Assembly: GCF_009497895.1 (NCBI RefSeq)
Contig: NZ_CP033116.1
Span: forward strand, 1,798,001-1,862,000
DNA from: Halopseudomonas pelagia
GTDB taxonomy: Bacteria > Pseudomonadota > Gammaproteobacteria > Pseudomonadales > Pseudomonadaceae
DNA length: 64,000 bases
Reading direction: 5' to 3'
A model generated the notes under the pieces. The model worked only from the letters and a program-made list of their open reading frames with translations. It searched no databases and was not told where the DNA came from. Shown piece by piece: positions 18,285 to 26,157 of this stretch. The stretch's first letter is position 1; each line of letters starts with the position of its first letter. Both the position numbers and the translations under genes were made by a program.

Positions 18285-19490
18285 TTACTGAAACAGTCCG
18301 TCAAAAGGAAAGAACGCCAGCGGCTGGCCGAGCTTTACCACGGAACCGGCCGGTATCAATATCAGCCCGGTGGCCTCACTGGCGCTGCTCAATACCCCCG
18401 AACTCTGATTACCCGCCGGCACGACCTGATCGTTCTGCAGGCACGCACGCAGGTATTCATCGCGATTCCCCGTCGTGCTCGATTCGAACCCCGCAGGTAC
18501 CGGCAATTGCAGTGGTTCGGTGTGCTCCACCCCAAGCCGGCGCAGTAGATAGGGGCGGACCAGCAGTAGAAAAGTCACCAGCGTTGCGGCGGGGTTGCCT
18601 GGTAGGCCGAGCACCGGCACATCGGCAAAACGCGCCAGTGTAAACGGTTTGCCCGGTTTGATTGCCAGCTTCCACATATCCAGTTGGCCGTGCTCCCTGA
18701 GCGCCATGCCCAGATAGTCGGCTTCGCCAACGGATACGCCGCCGGAGCTGATGATTATATCGGCTTGCTCCGCTAGCTCCTGCAATCGGCTGATGGTCAG
18801 GTCCGGGTCGTCCGGCAAAATGCCGCCATCAATGATCGTCTGCCCCATGCGCTGCAGGCAGCCGATCAGGGTGTAGCGATTACTGTTGAATATCTGCCCC
18901 GGCCCTAACGTCTGGCCAGGCTCGACCAACTCATCCCCGGTTGACAGAATCGCCACGCGCAATGCACTACGCGCAGGAACTTCGGCAATACCTGCTGATG
19001 CGATCACGCCCAGATCCTGCGCGCGAAGCCGCTGGCCGGCCTGCATGATCACGTCCCCCTGGCGTATATCCTGGCCGGCAGGCCGTACATTCTGGTCAGG
19101 GCTGACTGCCTGGCTGAACCGCGCCATATCAGCTTCCAATACAACGTTCTCTTGCATCTCAACACAGTCAGCGCCGGCCGGAATCGGCGCGCCGGTAAAA
19201 ATCCGTGCGCAGGTGCCGGGCACCAGAGGTGCAGGTGCCATACCGGCGGTAATGCGCTGGCTGACGCGAAGTCCTGCACTCATCGCCTGAGCCAGATCCC
19301 TGGAGGCGAATGCGTAGCCGTCCATGGCACTGTTATCCCAGGGCGGTACGTCATGGGCGCAGTGTAGGGGCTCAGCAAGAATGCGGTTCAACGCGTTGGC
19401 GAGTGGCACACGCTCAGCAGGTTGCGGCGCTTCCGCCGAGGCGGCCTGCAGCAATCTCTGCAGGGCGTCGGCAACCGGCAGCAAACTCAC
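18285..19490 (-). CDS. moeA: Molybdopterin molybdotransferase
   Basis: 401 residues. PPWDNSAMDGYA near the N-terminus, RIFTGAPIPAGAD, ILSTGDEL, SSGGVSVGEADY and LPGNPAATLVTF are all classical MoeA/gephyrin motifs. It inserts molybdate into adenylylated molybdopterin in the cytosol. It is coupled to moaB by an ATGA overlap (19487-19490). Confidence 0.95.
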   Translation of the reverse strand: MSLLPVADALQRLLQAASAEAPQPAERVPLANALNRILAEPLHCAHDVPPWDNSAMDGYAFASRDLAQAMSAGLRVSQRITAGMAPAPLVPGTCARIFTGAPIPAGADCVEMQENVVLEADMARFSQAVSPDQNVRPAGQDIRQGDVIMQAGQRLRAQDLGVIASAGIAEVPARSALRVAILSTGDELVEPGQTLGPGQIFNSNRYTLIGCLQRMGQTIIDGGILPDDPDLTISRLQELAEQADIIISSGGVSVGEADYLGMALREHGQLDMWKLAIKPGKPFTLARFADVPVLGLPGNPAATLVTFLLLVRPYLLRRLGVEHTEPLQLPVPAGFESSTTGNRDEYLRACLQNDQVVPAGNQSSGVLSSASEATGLILIPAGSVVKLGQPLAFFPFDGLFQ

Positions 19491-20035
19491 GAGCGGCTAC
19501 CGCAGGTCGAGTCCATGCTCGGATCAATGGCCAGATGCTGAACAAAGTTGCACGGACGTGTCCGGCTATCGAGCTGCTCTTTGAGTATGCGGCCCCAGGC
19601 CGTTCGGCAGGCCCCGGTCGAGCCGGGCATGCAAACCACCAGGGTACGGTTAGCCAGCCCGGCCAGCGCGCGGGACTGCAAGGTAGAGGTGCCAATCTCC
19701 TCCCAGGAGACGTGGCGAAACAGCTCGCCAAACCCATCGACCATCTTGTCCAACAGCGGCGTGATCGCCTCTGGCGTGCTGTCGCGCCCGGTAAAGCCAG
19801 TGCCGCCGGTGATCAGCACCACCTGTACTTCTGGGCGTGCGATCCAGTCTGAGACTACTGCGCGAATGCGGTAAATATCGTCCGGTTGCAGCCGACGATC
19901 AGCGACGTGGTGGCCGGCCTCGGTAGCGCTGTCGACCAACACCTGGCCTGATGTATCGGTCTCCAGCGTGCGGGTGTCGCTGACGGTCAGGATGGCGATA
20001 TTCAATGGGGAGAAGGTTGCTTCGTTATGGGTCAT
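19487..20035 (-). CDS. moaB: Molybdenum cofactor biosynthesis protein MoaB
   Basis: 182 residues from the ATG at 20035 (AAGGAA upstream). NIAILTVSDTRTLETDTSG, ITGGTGFTGRDSTPEA and VVCMPGSTGACRTAW are the MogA/MoaB adenylyl-transferase motifs. It activates molybdopterin by adenylylation ahead of MoeA, whose gene overlaps it. Divergent from mobA across 72 bp. Confidence 0.94.
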   Translation of the reverse strand: MTHNEATFSPLNIAILTVSDTRTLETDTSGQVLVDSATEAGHHVADRRLQPDDIYRIRAVVSDWIARPEVQVVLITGGTGFTGRDSTPEAITPLLDKMVDGFGELFRHVSWEEIGTSTLQSRALAGLANRTLVVCMPGSTGACRTAWGRILKEQLDSRTRPCNFVQHLAIDPSMDSTCGSRS

Positions 20036-20107
20036 GTGAGGCGTTCCTTTGGCAGACAATGCGGCCAGTGTTATAACACAGCGCATTAGGTAATCGGAGA
20101 ACGACCG

Positions 20108-20686
20108 ATGAGCGTGATAAGCAACAAACAGCTTAGCTTATTGCTGCTGGCGGGCGGGCAGGGCAGCCGTCTGGGCGGTCGTGACAAGGGCTTGATGCCA
20201 TGGCAAGGGCAGCCGATTGCGGCGCACCTAATAGCACTGATCAGGCCGCTGGTGAGTGAGGTGATCATCAGCTGTAATCGCAATCATGCGCTTTATCAGA
20301 GTTGGGCCGATCAGTTGGTGAGCGATCCGGGGCCGGATTATCCTGGCCCGCTGGCGGGTATTCTCAGTGGGCTGAACGCATGCAAAGGCAGCCATCTGCT
20401 TGTTGTACCCTGCGATCTACCGCATCTGGATCAAGCTCTGCTTATAGAGTTGATAGAGCATGCGGCAAGTAAGCCGTGCATCCCCAATCTGATCAAAACC
20501 AGCGAAACCTGGCAACCACTGGTTTCAGTGATTCCGCGTAATGTGCTGCCTGATTTGCAGCTGGCATGGAAGCAGGGCCAACGCAGCCCTCTGCGCTGGA
20601 TGCTGGGCCAGGCCCACGGCATCCTGGCCCTGGCCGCGGATGACCCGCGGCTGCACAATGCCAATCGTGTTGAAGACTGGCAATAA
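20108..20686 (+). CDS. mobA: Molybdenum cofactor guanylyltransferase
   Basis: 192 residues. The nucleotide-binding N-terminus reads LLLAGGQGSRLGGRDKGL, followed by SDPGPDYPGPLAGIL and VVPCDLPHLD. It attaches GMP to the molybdenum cofactor to form the bis-MGD used by DMSO-reductase-family enzymes such as the one at 15731-17824. Confidence 0.95.
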   Translation: MSVISNKQLSLLLLAGGQGSRLGGRDKGLMPWQGQPIAAHLIALIRPLVSEVIISCNRNHALYQSWADQLVSDPGPDYPGPLAGILSGLNACKGSHLLVVPCDLPHLDQALLIELIEHAASKPCIPNLIKTSETWQPLVSVIPRNVLPDLQLAWKQGQRSPLRWMLGQAHGILALAADDPRLHNANRVEDWQ

Positions 20687-20730
20687 CTCCTAAGCCTCTG
20701 CTGGCACTGAATATTTTTTCGCCCAGATAC

Positions 20731-20758
20731 TTGAGAAAATAATATCGCGCGGTAAAAT
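20731..20758 (+). promoter_or_regulatory. Sigma-70-type promoter of tRNA-Pro
   Basis: TTGAGA (20731-20736) and TAAAAT (20753-20758) are spaced by 16 bp and sit 13 bp before the tRNA. Confidence 0.65.
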
Positions 20759-20771
20759 GCGACCACATGAT

Positions 20772-20848
20772 CGGGGTGTAGCGCAGCCTGGTAGCGCGTC
20801 TCGTTCGGGACGAGAAGGTCGCTGGTTCGATTCCAGTCTCCCCGACCA
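20772..20848 (+). tRNA. tRNA-Pro (anticodon CGG)
   Basis: 77 nt including an encoded CCA. The anticodon stem TCTCG/CGAGA encloses the loop TTCGGGA, with anticodon CGG. The T arm is CTGG-TTCGATT-CCAG, and the acceptor CGGGG pairs with CCCCG. One acceptor pair is a T-T mismatch. The gene is complete with its own promoter and terminator. A tyrosine integrase gene begins 168 bp downstream, so the 3' end may have served as an attachment site. Confidence 0.95.
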
Positions 20849-20890
20849 ATACTCTGTTTCTGGTAGTATCCCTACGTATCCAGAAGCCTG

Positions 20891-20916
20891 AAAAAGCCCG
20901 CCTAGTGCGGGTTTTT
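20891..20916 (+). terminator. Intrinsic terminator of tRNA-Pro
   Basis: AAAAAGCCCGC and GCGGGTTTTT form a stem around CTAGT, ending in five Ts, 42 bp after the tRNA. Confidence 0.85.
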
Positions 20917-20952
20917 GCATTTCCAGGCGTTTCCCTTTGTTTCCAGTAGTAG

Positions 20953-21017
20953 CTATCTCTCTTGTATGCTGACGTGTATGCTGTAACTCTCAGTCATTCT
21001 TCAAGAGATAGCATACA
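20953..21017. promoter_or_regulatory. Repeat-rich control region before the integrase
   Basis: TGTATGCTG occurs twice in direct orientation (20963-20971 and 20975-20983), 12 bp apart, and its inverse AGCATACA ends at the integrase start (21010-21017). A second inverted pair, CTATCTCTCTTG (20953-20964) and CAAGAGATAG (21002-21011), frames the block. These could be integrase or excisionase binding sites or an autoregulatory operator. Confidence 0.5.
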
Positions 21018-22249
21018 TGAGGCGCAAGGATATCAAGCGTAGGCCCCTGTCTGACACGGTTCTCAGCAATCTTGAGCCAGAGCCGAAACTCTATCGCGAG
21101 CAGGACGGCAATAATCTGTATTTCAAGGTCAAGCCTGATGGCAAAAAAGCCTGGGAGCTGCGTTACAAACGTACCGACGGTAAATGGAGCTGGCTTGGCC
21201 TTGGCATTTATCCCAGCGTAAGCGGCAGCCGAGCTCGGGAGCTTGCGGAAAAATATCGAAAACAGATATCTGACGGCCACGATCCTGTAGCGAAGAAAAA
21301 CCAATTAAAAGCCGATCTTAAGAACGTTGCTGAGTCGAGTTTTAAGATGCTCGCCCTGGACTGGTTCGAAGGGAGAAAGGATCGCTGGGGAGAAAGCTAC
21401 CAAAAAAGAGTGATGGGAGCTTTTGAACTGCATGTGTTCCCGGTAATGGGTAAACGAGATTTCCGGGAAATAACACCGCTTGAATGGTTCCGTTTTTTTC
21501 AAAAAATGCAGAAGAAGGGCATCCTGGATCAGACAGAGAATGTGCGGCGGTCATGTAGAGGGGTCTACAATCTCGCCAAGGTGACCGGAAGGGTCACGAG
21601 CAATCCCGTCGACGGACTTGAAGAAGAGCTTTACAAGCACACATCCAAAAACTATCCCCACGTGCCGCCAGACGATCTGCCTGAATTGGTATACAAAATC
21701 AAAGAGATGTCTGAGGAGAGATTTAGCCCGGAGATCAGATATGGGCTGTCGATCTTAATGCAATTAGCTGTTCGGCCTACTGAATTGCGCGAAGCTCCTT
21801 GGTCGGAATTTGATTTAAAGAAGGCGCTTTGGGAAATTCCTGCAGAACGCAACAAGTCGGGCAGAGCGCTTCTGGTTCCCCTTTCAAAGGAGGTGATGGC
21901 TGATCTTCTAGAACTCAGGAAAATCAGTGGCGGCTATCAGCTTCTTTTCCCTGGTCGGCATGACCAGTCGAAACCATTGAGTAACATGGCTTTCAACATG
22001 GCCCTAAGACGGCTTGGATATGAAGGGCGTCAGGTAGGGCACGGTTTCAGACATGTCATGTCTACATGCCTTAATGAGAACGACTTTAACAAGCAGCATG
22101 TCGAAGCACAGCTGAACCATTTTGAAAAAGGGGTGGCTGGTGATTACAACAAGGCTATATACATAAAGCAGCGTACAAAGATGATGCAGTGGTATTCGCA
22201 GCACCTGCATCAGCTAGCTGACGATTATCGATTGACTTGTAATCAGTAG
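21017..22249 (+). CDS. int: P4-type tyrosine integrase with DUF4102 arm domain
   Basis: 410 residues. The N-terminal arm-binding domain reads LYREQDGNNLYFKVKPDGKK and WLGLGIYPSVS; a SAM-like core domain follows; the catalytic domain has Arg253 (AVRPTELREAPW), the HGFRH box, and a C-terminal YNKAIY tyrosine. The last codons and the stop (TAG, 22247-22249) lie inside a 3' tRNA-Thr sequence, so coding end and attachment-site core overlap. It probably integrated a genomic island; which tRNA it uses is discussed in the findings. Confidence 0.9.
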   Translation: MRRKDIKRRPLSDTVLSNLEPEPKLYREQDGNNLYFKVKPDGKKAWELRYKRTDGKWSWLGLGIYPSVSGSRARELAEKYRKQISDGHDPVAKKNQLKADLKNVAESSFKMLALDWFEGRKDRWGESYQKRVMGAFELHVFPVMGKRDFREITPLEWFRFFQKMQKKGILDQTENVRRSCRGVYNLAKVTGRVTSNPVDGLEEELYKHTSKNYPHVPPDDLPELVYKIKEMSEERFSPEIRYGLSILMQLAVRPTELREAPWSEFDLKKALWEIPAERNKSGRALLVPLSKEVMADLLELRKISGGYQLLFPGRHDQSKPLSNMAFNMALRRLGYEGRQVGHGFRHVMSTCLNENDFNKQHVEAQLNHFEKGVAGDYNKAIYIKQRTKMMQWYSQHLHQLADDYRLTCNQ

Positions 22250-22280
22250 TTCCCGAGTTCGACTCTTGGTGCCGGCACCA
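22233..22280 (+). repeat. 3' half of tRNA-Thr(UGU), probable attachment site
   Basis: From TGACTTGTAATCAG (anticodon stem-loop with TGT) through the T arm CCGAG-TTCGACT-CTTGG to the acceptor GCCGGC-A-CCA, this matches the 3' half of a bacterial tRNA-Thr(UGU). The 5' half is absent; instead the integrase coding sequence runs into it. This is the structure left by tRNA-targeted integration. Confidence 0.8.
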
Positions 22281-22291
22281 GTAAAATCAAA

Positions 22292-22320
22292 GGCTTGCCT
22301 TGTATGGCAGGTCTTTTTTT
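22292..22320 (+). terminator. Terminator after the tRNA-Thr remnant
   Basis: GGCTTGCC and GGCAGGTC pair (with G-U pairs) around TTGTAT, followed by seven Ts. It is placed as expected for a tRNA terminator, suggesting that the DNA after 22280 is what originally followed a tRNA-Thr gene. Confidence 0.7.
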
Positions 22321-22331
22321 GCTCAAAAATT

Positions 22332-22353
22332 GGTTTGGGGTAGGTTTGGGGTA
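22332..22353 (+). repeat. Two tandem 11-bp repeats
   Basis: GGTTTGGGGTA occurs twice head-to-tail. No function is apparent. Confidence 0.5.
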
Positions 22354-22444
22354 GGAGTTTGACTGTAAGATTTTCAGGGTTAAATAATTTTGCTTACTAC
22401 TTGCGCGCTCAAAATCTCTGCTTGTATCCGAGGAAGCTGATGCC

Positions 22445-22603
22445 ATGATCCAACTGGATTTGAATACAAATGACGCAGAGGCGTTGCTTCGTCACGCGAA
22501 GAGCTTCGAGCCTGCTACCGGTGATGCTCGGGAGGATAGCCGGCTTTCCGATGCACTTCGTGATTTGGCTGAAGCGATTGAGCAATCGTTGGGTGGGGGA
22601 TAG
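22445..22603 (+). CDS. Small conserved acidic protein, 52 residues
   Basis: GAGGAAG lies 9 bp before the ATG. The protein begins MIQLDLNTNDAEALLRHAKS and has a second helix with GDAREDSRLSDALRDLAEAI. This two-helix acidic form resembles short uncharacterised Pseudomonas proteins often found near tRNA genes. Function unknown. Confidence 0.55.
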   Translation: MIQLDLNTNDAEALLRHAKSFEPATGDAREDSRLSDALRDLAEAIEQSLGGG

Positions 22604-22609
22604 TCGTCT

Positions 22610-22673
22610 GCTTCTTTTGCAATGTATTAATTCTCTCGATCCGACCGCCTACGTCACTCACACGCTGCGGTAA
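22610..22673 (+). pseudogene. C-terminal scrap of an IS66-family transposase
   Basis: The frame reads LQCINSLDPTAYVTHTLR then stop, matching the LDPxAYLxxVL segment at the end of IS66 TnpC proteins. Only about 20 residues remain, and the stop truncates the usual tail. DNA from 22674 to 22840 shows no gene. Confidence 0.5.
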
Positions 22674-22840
22674 GCCAGGATGTCACAGAGCGAGGGGTTA
22701 TGGCCGTGCAGCGCTAAAAGGCCACACGACGCGGGAGATGCTCCCTCAGGTATCTAGAAAGCGGTCTGAACAGGAATTGCGACGGTTGAAACTAGGCCGT
22801 CGCCATCTGGCAAGGTAGCCGTTGGCCAAGGGCTGCTTCC

Positions 22841-24505
22841 GGCCCAGAGTGTGTAAAAACGCTATCTCAGACCCTTGCTATAATTTCTGAGAATCTCATT
22901 GTAAGGGAAATCAATGAAACGGTTTATCCAGGGTGAACACCGAGGTCAAAGCACCTTGCTTCCCGAAAGCCTCGACGACTACGTCAGCGATATCAATCCA
23001 GTGCGCGTGGTCGATGTCTTCGTCGATGAACTCGACCTAGCCAAACTGGGTTTCGATGGTGTGATTCCAGCCGAAACCGGCAGGCCTGCTTATCACCCTG
23101 CGATCCTGCTGAAGATCTATATCTACGGCTACCTGAACCGCATTCAATCCAGCCGTCGTCTGGAGCGTGAAGCCCAGCGCAACGTAGAGCTGATGTGGTT
23201 AACAGGTCGCTTGATGCCCGACTTCAAGACCATCGCCAACTTCCGAAAAGACAACAGCAAAGCTATTCGCGGCGTCTGCCGTCAGTTCGTTTTGCTCTGC
23301 CAGCAGTTGGGGCTGTTTAGCGAAAACCTGGTTGCCATTGACGGCAGTAAATTCAAGGCGGTTAACAACCGCGACCGGAACTTCACTAGTGCGAAGCTGA
23401 AGCGGCGCATGGAAGAAATCGAGGCGAGCATCAGCCGTTATTTGGCCTCACTCGATGCGGCTGATCGCCAGATACCTAGCGCCTCTAAACCAGATACGGT
23501 GAGCTTGGAAGATAAAATCGCCAAGCTCAAAGCACAGATGAAAGAGCTTCAGGGGATTGAGTCACAGCTCAACGAATCGCCAGATAAACAGGTTTCGCTG
23601 ACCGACCCGGATGCCCGTTCGATGATGACGCGCGGCAGCGGGATCGTTGGCTACAACGTACAGACGGCTGTTGACACGCAGCACCATTTGATCGTTGCTC
23701 ACGAGGTCACCAACCGAGGTTCTGACCGTGACCAACTCAGTTCAATGGCGAAGCAGGCTCGTGAAGCCATCGGCGTAGAAACGCTGTCGGTAGTTGCCGA
23801 CCGAGGCTATTTCAAAGGCGAAGAAATCCTGGCTTGTTACGACGCAAACGTCACCGCCTACGTGCCGAAGCCGATGACTTCAAGCGCCAAAGCTGATGGC
23901 CGATTCAACAAAGATGCCTTCGTGTATGACGCGACCAGAAACGAATACACGTGCCCGGCGGGAGAGGCCCTGATCTGGCGATTTTCCAGCGTTGAGAAAG
24001 GCATGAATATGCATTGCTACTGGAGTTCAAAGTGTCAGAGTTGCACGCTGAAAAGCCAGTGCACACCAAGCACAAATCGTCGAGTAAAGCGTTGGGAGCA
24101 TGAAGCTGTGCTTGAGGAAATGCAGCGACGGCTGACCAGAGCACCAGAGATGATGAAGGTTCGAAAGCGGACTGTTGAGCATCCCTTCGGGACGCTCAAG
24201 CAATGGATGGGGGCGACACACTTCCTGACTCGAAAACTGAACGGGGTGAGTGCGGAGATGAGCTTGAATGTGCTCGCCTATAACATGAAGCGGGTTATGA
24301 AAATCATCGGTACAGAAGGCTTGCTGAAGGCGATGGCGGCGTAAAAGCCTCAGCTTTTACTGCTCCAGGAGATGCCGAAGAGCTCCATACACGTTCTGAC
24401 GCGCTATCGACACTGATCTTGGCAAATGTCCGGAAAATCGCCTCGCCCAAGAGCACTGGGCTTAGTCATCCAACATGCGAAAAGTGTTTTTACACACTCT
24501 GGGCC
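22841..24505 (+). mobile_element. IS1182-family insertion sequence, complete
   Basis: Terminal inverted repeats start GGCCCAGAGTGTGTAAAAAC at 22841 and end with the inverse at 24505. One transposase gene fills the element. I could not find a target duplication at its flanks, so either it is very short or the flanks have been rearranged. Confidence 0.85.
22914..24344 (+). CDS. IS1182-family transposase
   Basis: 476 residues, intact. It begins MKRFIQGEHRGQSTLLPESL, with the N-terminal RPAYHPAILLKIYIYGYLN block and LMPDFKTIANFRKDN typical of IS1182/IS5-like DDE transposases. Catalytic acids are in VAIDGSKF, VVADRGYF and the C-terminal KRTVEHPFGTLKQWMG. The protein appears functional. Confidence 0.93.
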   Translation: MKRFIQGEHRGQSTLLPESLDDYVSDINPVRVVDVFVDELDLAKLGFDGVIPAETGRPAYHPAILLKIYIYGYLNRIQSSRRLEREAQRNVELMWLTGRLMPDFKTIANFRKDNSKAIRGVCRQFVLLCQQLGLFSENLVAIDGSKFKAVNNRDRNFTSAKLKRRMEEIEASISRYLASLDAADRQIPSASKPDTVSLEDKIAKLKAQMKELQGIESQLNESPDKQVSLTDPDARSMMTRGSGIVGYNVQTAVDTQHHLIVAHEVTNRGSDRDQLSSMAKQAREAIGVETLSVVADRGYFKGEEILACYDANVTAYVPKPMTSSAKADGRFNKDAFVYDATRNEYTCPAGEALIWRFSSVEKGMNMHCYWSSKCQSCTLKSQCTPSTNRRVKRWEHEAVLEEMQRRLTRAPEMMKVRKRTVEHPFGTLKQWMGATHFLTRKLNGVSAEMSLNVLAYNMKRVMKIIGTEGLLKAMAA

Positions 24506-24525
24506 ACAAGCGGCCGGTCAAAGTG

Positions 24526-24556
24526 TCTACGAAGTTCGTAGCGATTCAGGTCGATG
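24526..24556 (-). repeat. Degenerate terminus of an IS3-A-type element
   Basis: On the minus strand, CCTGAATCGC...CTTCGTAGACAC resembles the left end of the IS3-A element at 24927 (CCTGAATCGC...TTTCGTAGACAC), but in the opposite orientation. It marks a former insertion that cut the small integrase gene. Confidence 0.45.
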
Positions 24557-24808
24557 AGTTTTCTGCTGCATCACAATTGCCCGAGACGATACTTGTGCAC
24601 CATGGGCGATGTCGCGCACCCGGAGCTTCGTCAAATCACAGGCCCTTAACTTACTGTCGATTGCCAAATTGAAAAGAGCTAGATCTCGAGTTTTCTCAGC
24701 AATTTGGAGCCTTACTCGAATAGACCAAATATCTCTGAGTCGAAGCGGCGCTTTCTGCCCGACTAGCTTGCCTTTATTCCAGGGTTCACGAGCAACACTG
24801 GTGTTCAT
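24557..24808 (-). pseudogene. N-terminal fragment of a short tyrosine integrase
   Basis: About 84 residues, starting MNTSVAREPWNKGKLVGQKA and containing LFNLAIDSKLRACDLTKLRV, the conserved N-terminal half with Arg I of a roughly 200-residue integrase family common in Pseudomonas islands. The reading frame ends after MQQKTHRP, where the IS-end remnant begins; the catalytic C-terminal half is missing. Confidence 0.75.
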
Positions 24809-24988
24809 GGCTTGTCCTCCACGTTATGGAGGATAACCATGACCCTTAATGGCAAAAAGCGCTAACCGGCCAGAAGCAGTCGATCACATCCGTGAAGAGA
24901 AAAGCGGCAATTAAGAATACTCAGCCTGAATCGCCCCTAGTTTCGTAGACACCTCCAGGCCTTATAATCGAGGCACCGAGGAGGTCCA

Positions 24989-25267
24989 ATGAGCAACCCA
25001 CACTACACCGAAGAATTCAAAATTGAAGCCGTTAAACAGGTGGCTGACCGAGGCCACTCCGTTGCTGAAGTCGCCGCTCGATTGGGCGTGTCGGCACACA
25101 GTCTGTATCAATGGCTCAAGCGCTACGATAAGCCCACCGCCCAGCGGCAGCAGGATGATGATCTCCAGGCTGAAAATCGGCGATTGAAGGCCGAGCTCAA
25201 ACGTGTATCGGAAGAGCGAGATATTTTAAAAAAGGCCACCGCGTACTTCGCCAGAGAGTCCGATTGA
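24989..25267 (+). CDS. IS3-A OrfA
   Basis: 92 residues. The helix-turn-helix (EVAARLGVSAHSLYQWLKRY) is followed by a leucine-zipper-like segment (LQAENRRLKAELKRV) and ERDILKKATAYF, which spans the frameshift window. It binds the element's ends and is the N-terminal part of the OrfAB transposase. Confidence 0.92.
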   Translation: MSNPHYTEEFKIEAVKQVADRGHSVAEVAARLGVSAHSLYQWLKRYDKPTAQRQQDDDLQAENRRLKAELKRVSEERDILKKATAYFARESD

Positions 25268-26139
25268 GGTACGCGTTTATTCAGAGCCAAGTGGACCTGT
25301 ACCCCGTGCGCCGTCTGTGCAAGATGATGGTAGTGCATCCCAGTGGTTACTATGCCTGGTGTCGCAACAAGCTGTCTGATCGTGCTCGTGAAGATCAGCG
25401 GTTGTTAGGCCAGATTAAACACTCATGGCTGGAAAGCGGCGGTGTGTATGGCTATCGCAAAATTCATCTGGATCTTCGTGAAGCTGGCGAGGCTTGCGGT
25501 AAGCACAGGGTAGCCCGTCTCATGCGCTGCGAGGGGTTGCGCTCACAAACGGGTTATCGCCGCCGCCGCGGTCATTACAGTGGCAAGCCTGCGGTGGTTT
25601 CACCCAATCACTTGGATCGCCAATTCGATGTGGCGGCGCCCAATGTTGCATGGGTAACCGATATAACTTACATCCGCACCTACGAAGGCTGGTTGTATTT
25701 GTCCGTGGTGATCGACCTGTTCTCTCGTCAGGTCGTCGGTTGGTCGATGAAGCCGCGCATGACGTCTGACTTAGCGCTAGACGCGCTGTTAGCAGCGGTC
25801 TGGCGTCGTAAACCACAAGGCTGTGTCATGGTTCATTCGGATCAGGGCAGTCAATTTAGCAGTGGTGACTGGCAGAGCTTCCTGAAAGCGAATCACTTGG
25901 TGGGTAGCATGAGCCGCCGCGGGAACTGCCATGACAACGCCGTCGCTGAAAGCTTCTTTCAGTTGCTCAAGCGGGAGCGGATCAAGCGGCAGATCTACCC
26001 AACGCGCGAAGCTGCAAGGCAAGACGTATTCAATTACATTGAGATGTTTTATAACCCAAGGCGCCGGCACGGCACGAGTGGTGACTTGTCACCGGTCGAG
26101 TACGAAAAGCGTCACTACCAGAGTCTGGCGAGTGTCTAG
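25264..26139 (+). CDS. IS3-A OrfB transposase
   Basis: 291 residues of an rve-type DDE integrase domain: WVTDITYIRTYEGWLYLSVV (first Asp), VMVHSDQGSQF (second Asp), and NAVAESFFQLLKRE (Glu). Translated by frameshift from orfA. Intact. Confidence 0.92.
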   Translation: MRYAFIQSQVDLYPVRRLCKMMVVHPSGYYAWCRNKLSDRAREDQRLLGQIKHSWLESGGVYGYRKIHLDLREAGEACGKHRVARLMRCEGLRSQTGYRRRRGHYSGKPAVVSPNHLDRQFDVAAPNVAWVTDITYIRTYEGWLYLSVVIDLFSRQVVGWSMKPRMTSDLALDALLAAVWRRKPQGCVMVHSDQGSQFSSGDWQSFLKANHLVGSMSRRGNCHDNAVAESFFQLLKRERIKRQIYPTREAARQDVFNYIEMFYNPRRRHGTSGDLSPVEYEKRHYQSLASV

Positions 26140-26157
26140 AAAATCCGGGGCGATTCA

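Larger units (their letters stand above)
24927..26157 (+). mobile_element. IS3-A: complete IS3-family element
   Basis: Ends TGAATCGCCCC (left) and GGGGCGATTCA (right) are inverted repeats. It has overlapping orfA and orfB with an A6G slippery run (TTTTAAAAAAGG, near 25225-25240) for programmed -1 frameshifting. The right end abuts the truncated istA directly and no target duplication is present, so insertion was accompanied by deletion of the left part of the IS21 element. Confidence 0.85.

Noticed and set aside
22233..22280. Functional tRNA-Thr gene
   Set aside because: The acceptor 5' strand and D arm are missing; integrase coding sequence occupies their place.
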